From contig NZ_JYLM01000004.1 of the NCBI RefSeq assembly GCF_001439815.1, forward strand, positions 460,554 through 524,553: DNA of 64,000 nucleotides, written 5' to 3'. The notes beneath the pieces were generated by a model. That model had not been told where the DNA came from and searched no databases. It saw only the letters and a program-made list of their open reading frames with translations. The translations under genes were made by a program, and so were the position numbers. This stretch comes from Pseudomonas orientalis (GTDB taxonomy: Bacteria > Pseudomonadota > Gammaproteobacteria > Pseudomonadales > Pseudomonadaceae). The stretch's first letter is position 1. Every line of letters starts with the position of its first letter. Below are positions 59,061-64,000 of this stretch, piece by piece.

Positions 59061-59110
59061 CATTTTTCTCCGCCGGCCTGGCCGGACCTGTACCGATTTG
59101 CCTTCTTCAC
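59061..59110 (+). promoter_or_regulatory. trpG attenuator region
   Basis: CATTTTTCT follows the leader stop, then the hairpin CCGGC-CTG-GCCGG (59073-59085) and ACCTGTACCGATTTG. The trpE leader has the similar ACCTGACCGATTG at the equivalent place, so the two leaders look duplicated beyond the peptide. Confidence 0.5.
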
Positions 59111-59225
59111 CCTGTTTGACGCCCCTTGCCGCTCACCCCGGCAACCGGAACGTGCGTCTGGCAGCGGGCCACACGCTTTGAAGGCGGTCATTTGAAATCA
59201 GTGAATTCAAGAGGTTTGAACCCAC

Positions 59226-59819
59226 ATGTTGCTGATGATTGATAACTACGATTCCTTTACCTACAACGTTGTGCAGTACCTGGGCGAGCTGGGTGCCGAG
59301 GTCAAGGTGGTGCGCAACGACGAACTGACAGTCGCCCAGATCGCCGCGCTGAATCCGGAGCGCATTGTCGTATCGCCCGGTCCATGCACGCCGACCGAAG
59401 CGGGTATCTCGCTGGAAGCCATCCAGTATTTTGCCGGCAAGCTGCCGATCCTGGGCGTGTGCCTGGGCCATCAGTCCATTGGCCAGGCCTTTGGCGGTGA
59501 CGTGGTGCGTGCGCGCCAGGTGATGCACGGCAAGACCAGCCCGGTGTTTCACAAGGACCTGGGTGTATTCCAGGCCCTCAACAATCCGGTGACCGTGACC
59601 CGTTACCACTCGCTGGTGGTCAAGCGCGAAACCCTGCCCGAGTGCCTGGAGCTGACGGCCTGGACCCAGCTGGAAGACGGCTCGGTCGACGAGATCATGG
59701 GCCTGCGCCACAAGACACTGAATATCGAAGGGGTGCAATTTCACCCTGAATCGATCCTGACCGAGCAGGGCTACGAGCTGTTCGCCAATTTTCTCAAGCA
59801 GAGCGGCGGCACGCGCTAA
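59226..59819 (+). CDS. trpG: anthranilate synthase component II TrpG
   Basis: 197-residue class I glutamine amidotransferase. Nucleophile Cys79 in [16 protein letters not shown], and His/Glu in [26 protein letters not shown] is the typical N-terminus. In Pseudomonas the TrpG subunit can also serve PabB. First gene of trpGDC, with a leader peptide upstream. Confidence 0.98.
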   Translation: MLLMIDNYDSFTYNVVQYLGELGAEVKVVRNDELTVAQIAALNPERIVVSPGPCTPTEAGISLEAIQYFAGKLPILGVCLGHQSIGQAFGGDVVRARQVMHGKTSPVFHKDLGVFQALNNPVTVTRYHSLVVKRETLPECLELTAWTQLEDGSVDEIMGLRHKTLNIEGVQFHPESILTEQGYELFANFLKQSGGTR

Positions 59820-59828
59820 GGACTTTCC

Positions 59829-60878
59829 ATGGATATCAAGACTGCCCTGGGCCGTATCGTCGGCCACCTGGACCTGAGCACCGCTGAAATGAGCGATGTG
59901 ATGCGCGAGATCATGACCGGTCAATGCTCCGATGCGCAGATTGGCGCCTTTATGATGGCCATGCGCATGAAGAGCGAAAGCATCGACGAAATCGTCGGCG
60001 CCGTGTCGGTGATGCGTGAACTGGCGGACAAGGTCGAACTCAAGACCCTCGACGGTGTGGTCGATGTGGTCGGCACCGGCGGCGACGGTGCGAACATCTT
60101 CAACGTCTCGACGGCGTCCTCGTTCGTGGTCGCGGCAGCCGGTTGCACCGTGGCCAAGCATGGCAATCGCGCGGTGTCCGGCAAAAGTGGCAGCGCCGAC
60201 TTGCTGGAAGCCGCCGGTATCTACCTGAACCTGACGCCGGTACAGGTGGCACGCTGCATTGACAGCGTCGGCATTGGTTTCATGTTTGCCCAGTCCCACC
60301 ACGGCGCGATGAAACACGCCGCCGGCCCGCGCAAGGACCTTGGCCTGCGCACCCTGTTCAATATGCTCGGCCCGCTTACGAATCCGGCCGGTGTGAAGCA
60401 TCAGGTCGTCGGGGTCTTCAGCCAGGCGTTGTGCCGACCGTTGGCCGAAGTGCTGCAGCGCCTGGGCAGCAAGCATGTGCTGGTGGTGCATTCCAAGGAC
60501 GGCCTGGATGAATTCAGCCTGGCCGCACCGACCTTCGTGGCGGAATTGAAGAACGACCAGGTCACTGAATACTGGGTCGAGCCTGAAGACCTGGGCATGA
60601 AGAGCCAGAGCCTGCACGGCCTGGCAGTGGAAAGCCCGGCGGCGTCGCTGGAATTGATTCGCGATGCGCTGGGGCGACGCAAGACCGAGAACGGGCAAAA
60701 AGCGGCGGAAATGATTGTGCTCAATGCTGGCGCGGCACTTTACGCAGCGGACCATGCCTATAGTCTTAAGGAAGGTGTGGCCTTGGCCCACGATGCACTG
60801 CACACCGGTCTGGCTCGCGAGAAACTCGAAGAACTCGGAGCATTCACCGCCGTATTCAAGATGGAGAATGAAGCATGA
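59829..60878 (+). CDS. trpD: anthranilate phosphoribosyltransferase TrpD
   Basis: 349 residues. PRPP motif [21 protein letters not shown] in two parts ([11 protein letters not shown]) and [21 protein letters not shown] (anthranilate/PRPP site). Transfers phosphoribose to anthranilate. 9 nt after trpG; overlaps trpC by 4 nt. Confidence 0.98.
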   Translation: MDIKTALGRIVGHLDLSTAEMSDVMREIMTGQCSDAQIGAFMMAMRMKSESIDEIVGAVSVMRELADKVELKTLDGVVDVVGTGGDGANIFNVSTASSFVVAAAGCTVAKHGNRAVSGKSGSADLLEAAGIYLNLTPVQVARCIDSVGIGFMFAQSHHGAMKHAAGPRKDLGLRTLFNMLGPLTNPAGVKHQVVGVFSQALCRPLAEVLQRLGSKHVLVVHSKDGLDEFSLAAPTFVAELKNDQVTEYWVEPEDLGMKSQSLHGLAVESPAASLELIRDALGRRKTENGQKAAEMIVLNAGAALYAADHAYSLKEGVALAHDALHTGLAREKLEELGAFTAVFKMENEA

Positions 60879-61711
60879 GTGTTCCGACCGTTCTGGAAAA
60901 GATCCTGGCGCGCAAGGCTCAAGAAGTCGCCGAGCGCCGTGCCCGTGTGAGCCTGGCCGAGCTGGAAAGCCTGGCGAAAGCAGCCGATGCCCCGCGCGGC
61001 TTTGCCAATGCATTAATTGCCCAGGCCAAGTTGAAGCAACCGGCGGTGATCGCCGAAATCAAGAAAGCCTCGCCGAGCAAAGGTGTGATCCGCGAGCACT
61101 TCGTGCCACACGAAATCGCCGTCAGTTATGAAAAGGGCGGGGCGACCTGCCTGTCCGTACTGACCGATATCGATTACTTCCAGGGTTCCGACCTGTTCCT
61201 GCAGCAGGCACGCGCCGCGTGCAAGTTGCCGGTGATCCGCAAGGATTTCATGGTTGATCCTTACCAGATCGTCGAAGCTCGCGCCCTGGGCGCCGACTGT
61301 GTGCTGCTGATCGTTTCCGCCCTGGATGACGTGAAGATGGCCGAGCTGGCCGCCGTGGCCAAGAGTGTCGGCCTGGATGTACTGGTCGAAGTGCACGACG
61401 GCGACGAGCTGGAGCGCGCACTCAAAACTCTCGACACCCCGCTGGTGGGGGTCAACAACCGTAACCTGCATACCTTCGACGTCAGCCTGGAAACCACCCT
61501 GGATCTGCTGCCGCGTATTCCGCGTGACCGCCTGGTAATCACTGAAAGCGGCATCGTCAATCGCGCCGACGTTGAACTGATGGAAATCAGCGAGGTGTAT
61601 TCGTTCCTGGTCGGCGAGACGTTCATGCGCGCCGAGAACCCAGGGGCGGAGTTGCAGCGTCTGTTTTTCCCGGAGCGTGGTGTGGCGCTCAGCGGTTCGA
61701 CCCTGGATTGA
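60875..61711 (+). CDS. trpC: indole-3-glycerol phosphate synthase TrpC
   Basis: 278-residue TIM barrel. [14 protein letters not shown] carries the catalytic Lys; [19 protein letters not shown] and [14 protein letters not shown] are typical. Monofunctional: no TrpF fused. Last gene of trpGDC; a compact REP palindrome follows at 61752. Confidence 0.98.
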   Translation: MSVPTVLEKILARKAQEVAERRARVSLAELESLAKAADAPRGFANALIAQAKLKQPAVIAEIKKASPSKGVIREHFVPHEIAVSYEKGGATCLSVLTDIDYFQGSDLFLQQARAACKLPVIRKDFMVDPYQIVEARALGADCVLLIVSALDDVKMAELAAVAKSVGLDVLVEVHDGDELERALKTLDTPLVGVNNRNLHTFDVSLETTLDLLPRIPRDRLVITESGIVNRADVELMEISEVYSFLVGETFMRAENPGAELQRLFFPERGVALSGSTLD

Positions 61712-61751
61712 TTCCTGCGCGCTCGGTATATTTTTGAAATGCAGTAAAAAG

Positions 61752-61779
61752 TGTGGGAGGGGGCTTGCCCCCTCCCACA
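61752..61779. repeat. compact REP palindrome
   Basis: TGTGGGAGGGGG-CTTG-CCCCCTCCCACA, 12-bp perfect arms with a 4-nt loop. It looks like a REPIN that has lost its spacer and one inner half of each arm. It could terminate trpGDC transcripts. Confidence 0.9.
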
Positions 61780-61812
61780 TTGGTCTTGTGCTTATTCAGG
61801 TAGGTCAATGTG

Positions 61813-62508
61813 ATGACTAAGCTGGTGTCGATGACTGTGGAGGCAGGACTTGCCGCGGAACAAGCGCTTCTGGCTGCCGTCTGCGCCGGTGAGCAGGAAT
61901 TCGGCCTGTTGTTCTGGCAACCCCACGATCAAGCCTTGGTCATGCCGCGCCGTCTGAGCCGATTGCCGGCCTTCGAAACGGCCAGCCAGGTTTCGGCAGA
62001 CGCCGGTTGGCCGGTGTTGTTGCGCGAAACCGGTGGTGAGCCGGTGCCGCAGTCCGCCGCCACGGTCAATATCGCCCTGGTCTACGCGCCCCCGCGCAGT
62101 GAAGGTGATCAAGGGCGCATCGAAACCGGCTACCAACGGTTGTGCCAGCCGATTTGCGATGTGTTGATCGAGTTGGGCGGCACTGCATCCGTCGGCGAAA
62201 TCGACGGCGCGTTCTGCGACGGTCGTTACAACGTCAATCTCAACGGCCGCAAAATGGTCGGCACGGCCCAACGCTGGCGGCAGAGCGGTGGCCGCCCGGT
62301 GGGGCTGGTGCACGGTGCCTTATTACTGGACAACGATCGCGATGAATTGATTGCGGCGGTCAATCGTTTCAATGAGGCCTGTGGCCTGGAGCAGCGGGTG
62401 CGCGCCGAGAGCCATATCGCGCTGCACGAAGTCTTTCCTGTGCCGGACGTGATAGCCCGACTCGACACCTTGTACCGTAGGATGTTGGCGGACTTGCTGC
62501 CAGGTTAA
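61813..62508 (+). CDS. lipoate-protein ligase A-like protein
   Basis: 231 residues of the BPL/LplA/LipB fold. [12 protein letters not shown] corresponds to the RR.SGGG.V-type substrate loop, altered here to [24 protein letters not shown] has the Lys-x-x-GTAQ motif. VHGALLLD follows. Probably a ligase or octanoyl-transferase relative with unknown acceptor. The ATG at 61813 is preceded by AGGTAGGT. Convergent with vfr; the stop codons overlap by 4 nt. Confidence 0.8.
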   Translation: MTKLVSMTVEAGLAAEQALLAAVCAGEQEFGLLFWQPHDQALVMPRRLSRLPAFETASQVSADAGWPVLLRETGGEPVPQSAATVNIALVYAPPRSEGDQGRIETGYQRLCQPICDVLIELGGTASVGEIDGAFCDGRYNVNLNGRKMVGTAQRWRQSGGRPVGLVHGALLLDNDRDELIAAVNRFNEACGLEQRVRAESHIALHEVFPVPDVIARLDTLYRRMLADLLPG

Positions 62509-63149
62509 CGGGTGCCGAACACCACCATCGTCTTGCCTTTGACGTGCACCAGGTTGCGCTCTTCCAGATCCTTGAGCACGCGACCCACCATTTCCCGCGA
62601 ACAACCCACGATGCGCCCGATTTCCTGGCGCGTGACCTTGATCTGCATGCCATCGGGGTGGGTCATGGCGTCGGGTTGCTTGCACAGCTCCAGCAGGCAG
62701 CGGGCGACACGCCCGGTCACATCGAAGAACGCCAGATCGCCGACCTTGCGCGTGGTGTCCCGCAGGCGTTGGGCAATCTGGCCGCTCAACGCATACAGGA
62801 TGTCCGGATCCTGTTGGGCCAGTTCGCGAAATTTCGTGTAGCTGATCTCGGCCACTTCGCACTCCACCTTGGTGCGCACCCAGGCGCTGCGCTGCTGCTC
62901 CTTGCCTGCCTGTTCGAACAGCCCAAGTTCGCCGAAGAAATCCCCGGTGTTGAGGTAGGCAATGATCATCTCGCGACCGTCTTCGTCCTCGATCAGGATA
63001 GTGACCGAGCCCTTGATGATGAAGAACAGAGTTTCGGAGCGCTCGCCCGCGCAGATGATGTTGTGCTTGGCCGGATGACGCCGGCGCTGGCAATGCATCA
63101 GCAGCTTGTCGAGGTTCTTGATCTTGGGTGTGGGAGTAAGAGCAACCAT
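62505..63149 (-). CDS. vfr: cAMP receptor protein Vfr
   Basis: 214-residue CRP-family regulator. The N-terminal cyclic-nucleotide-binding domain includes [11 protein letters not shown] and [17 protein letters not shown]; the C-terminal HTH is [21 protein letters not shown]. Controls quorum sensing, type IV pili and secretion in P. aeruginosa. Start at 63149 gives the usual [15 protein letters not shown]. Next to trpC-lplA and osmC, as PA0651-PA0653. Confidence 0.97.
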   Translation of the reverse strand: MVALTPTPKIKNLDKLLMHCQRRRHPAKHNIICAGERSETLFFIIKGSVTILIEDEDGREMIIAYLNTGDFFGELGLFEQAGKEQQRSAWVRTKVECEVAEISYTKFRELAQQDPDILYALSGQIAQRLRDTTRKVGDLAFFDVTGRVARCLLELCKQPDAMTHPDGMQIKVTRQEIGRIVGCSREMVGRVLKDLEERNLVHVKGKTMVVFGTR

Positions 63150-63393
63150 GGTTGTATCCCGAAAGACTGCGCGATGGGGTTGGATTTTTTTTATCAGCGG
63201 CACCGGCACTGATGCACGCTGTACAAACGATGGCAATGCGCCATTGATTTGGCGCCAGCTTACCAGACACATTCTGACTCGATTAGCGTATTTCACCGGC
63301 AAACGCTGTTATTGATCGTTTTAATGCAGGGCGCTGCCGTCCCGGGGCCCTGTGCTAAGCTGGCGACCCTTTTTTAGCAGTGGAGTCTGGGCG

Positions 63394-63816
63394 ATGAAGG
63401 CACGCATCCAATGGGCGGGCGAAGCCATGTTCCTCGGTGAATCGGGCAGTGGCCACGTGGTGGTCATGGACGGCCCGCCGGAAGCCGGTGGCCGCAACCT
63501 GGGTGTACGCCCGATGGAAATGCTGCTGCTGGGTGTCGGCGGTTGCAGTAATTTCGACGTGGTCAGTATCCTGAAGAAATCCCGTCAGGCCGTGGAAAGC
63601 TGCGAAGCCTTTCTGGAGGCCGAGCGCGCCACTGAAGACCCCAAGGTGTTTACCAGGATCCATATGCATTTTGTGGTCAAGGGTCGGGCGCTGAAGGAGG
63701 CGCAGGTCAAACGTGCCATCGAACTGTCGGCGGAGAAGTACTGCTCGGCCTCGATCATGCTCGGCGCGGCCGGTGTGGCCATCACCCATGATTACGAAAT
63801 TATCGAGTTGGGTTGA
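63394..63816 (+). CDS. OsmC-family protein
   Basis: 140-residue OsmC/YhfA-type protein. Redox Cys in LLGVGGCSNFDVVSIL and in EKYCSASIMLGAAG fits a peroxidatic pair. Detoxification of organic hydroperoxides by analogy; YhfA-type members are less well defined. GGAG 8 nt before the ATG. Divergent from vfr over 244 bp that should hold both promoters. It has its own terminator. Confidence 0.94.
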   Translation: MKARIQWAGEAMFLGESGSGHVVVMDGPPEAGGRNLGVRPMEMLLLGVGGCSNFDVVSILKKSRQAVESCEAFLEAERATEDPKVFTRIHMHFVVKGRALKEAQVKRAIELSAEKYCSASIMLGAAGVAITHDYEIIELG

Positions 63817-63835
63817 TCGTGGATCGACGGGCAAA

Positions 63836-63864
63836 AAGAAGGGCGCTTTGATAGCGCCCTTCTT
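63836..63864 (+). terminator. intrinsic terminator after osmC
   Basis: Arms AAGAAGGGCGCT and AGCGCCCTTCTT around TTTGAT-type loop, 20 nt after the stop codon. Confidence 0.88.
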
Positions 63865-63884
63865 ACATGATCATTCCCACGCTC

Positions 63885-64000
63885 TGAACTGACCCCCAAA
63901 GGTTGGACACAACTTGGGGGTGTCATGGTTAAGTATACAGAACAGGCAAAACTCGCGGCGGTGCAGGACTATTGCGCAGGCAGTGCTGGCTTGAGGGATG
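63885..64000 (+). mobile_element. left end of an IS3-family-like element (cut by window)
   Basis: The end reads TGAACTGACCCCCAAAGG, resembling IS3-family termini of this type, and is followed by a short untranslated stretch and a transposase-like reading frame. The 5' flank ATTCCCACGCTC looks like one arm of a Pseudomonas repeat, so insertion into a repeat is possible. The right end is outside the window. Confidence 0.65.
63925..64000 (+). CDS. transposase OrfA-like, 3' end outside window
   Basis: MVKYTEQAKLAAVQDYCAGS and a few more residues, the start of an IS3/IS150-type OrfA with the first HTH segment. Partial; the frameshifted OrfAB continuation lies beyond the edge. Confidence 0.6.
   Translation, partial: MVKYTEQAKLAAVQDYCAGSAGLRD

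Overview
The window is about 64 kb of a Pseudomonas chromosome, most likely from the P. fluorescens group. The support is high GC, a gene order that from memory follows the P. aeruginosa PA0574-PA0609 and PA0649-PA0653 blocks with local rearrangements, a pqqFABCDE cluster next to davBA as in P. putida, and the two extragenic palindrome families (TGTAGGAGCGAGCTTG and TGTGGGAGGGGGCTTG) that are abundant in fluorescent pseudomonads. Nearly everything is core genome. The only mobile DNA is the left tip of an IS3-like element at the right edge. I see no CRISPR array, prophage or defence island.

Layout. 1-3600: two tandem acyl-CoA dehydrogenases, the first cut by the window edge. 3615-3813: a perfect GacA box and an Rsm-family sRNA, assigned to rsmY from sequence and gene order. 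3827-6538: a LysR regulator, a class III aminotransferase and a 52-residue YqaE/Pmp3 membrane protein. 6544-12298 (minus): pqqF, pqqA, pqqB, pqqC, pqqD and pqqE, with an intrinsic terminator between pqqA and pqqB and three dyads upstream of pqqA. 12341-15478 (minus): an Lrp-type regulator, davB and davA, which turn lysine into 5-aminovalerate. 15667-26955: csbD, a tRNA with CAU anticodon, rmcA, the rpsU-dnaG-rpoD operon, tsaD, plsY, folB and folK. 27028-41183 (minus): cca, the spoVR/yeaH/yeaG stress triad, glpE, apaH, apaG, rsmA(ksgA), pdxA, surA and lptD. 41314-43779: amgK, murU (peptidoglycan recycling) and a DnaJ-domain protein. 43914-53621: a DUF3530 protein, the AgtSR two-component system, the AgtABCD transporter for 5-aminovalerate/GABA and an iron-type alcohol dehydrogenase. 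53704-61711: rpe, gph, trpE, an autotransporter esterase (EstA/EstP type) and trpGDC. 61813-63816: a lipoate-ligase-like protein, vfr and osmC. 63885-64000: the IS fragment.

How it works together. The window holds lysine-to-5-aminovalerate conversion (DavBA) and 5-aminovalerate/GABA sensing and uptake (AgtSR/AgtABCD) about 33 kb apart. davB, agtA and the alcohol dehydrogenase each carry a CTAYRCT-like -10 upstream, which suggests stationary-phase control. Tryptophan synthesis is split between trpE and trpGDC, and each unit is preceded by an almost identical short leader peptide ending in RWRWRA. The trpE leader is the in-frame 3' end of gph. Global regulators in the window are rsmY, RmcA (cyclic di-GMP), RpoD and Vfr.

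I found no clearly undescribed multi-gene system. The most unusual structures are regulatory: the gph/trp leader fusion with its trpG twin, the operator-like dyads at agtA and pqqA, REP elements that supply the stop codons of folK and cca, and a DUF3530 protein without a serine at the usual nucleophile position.
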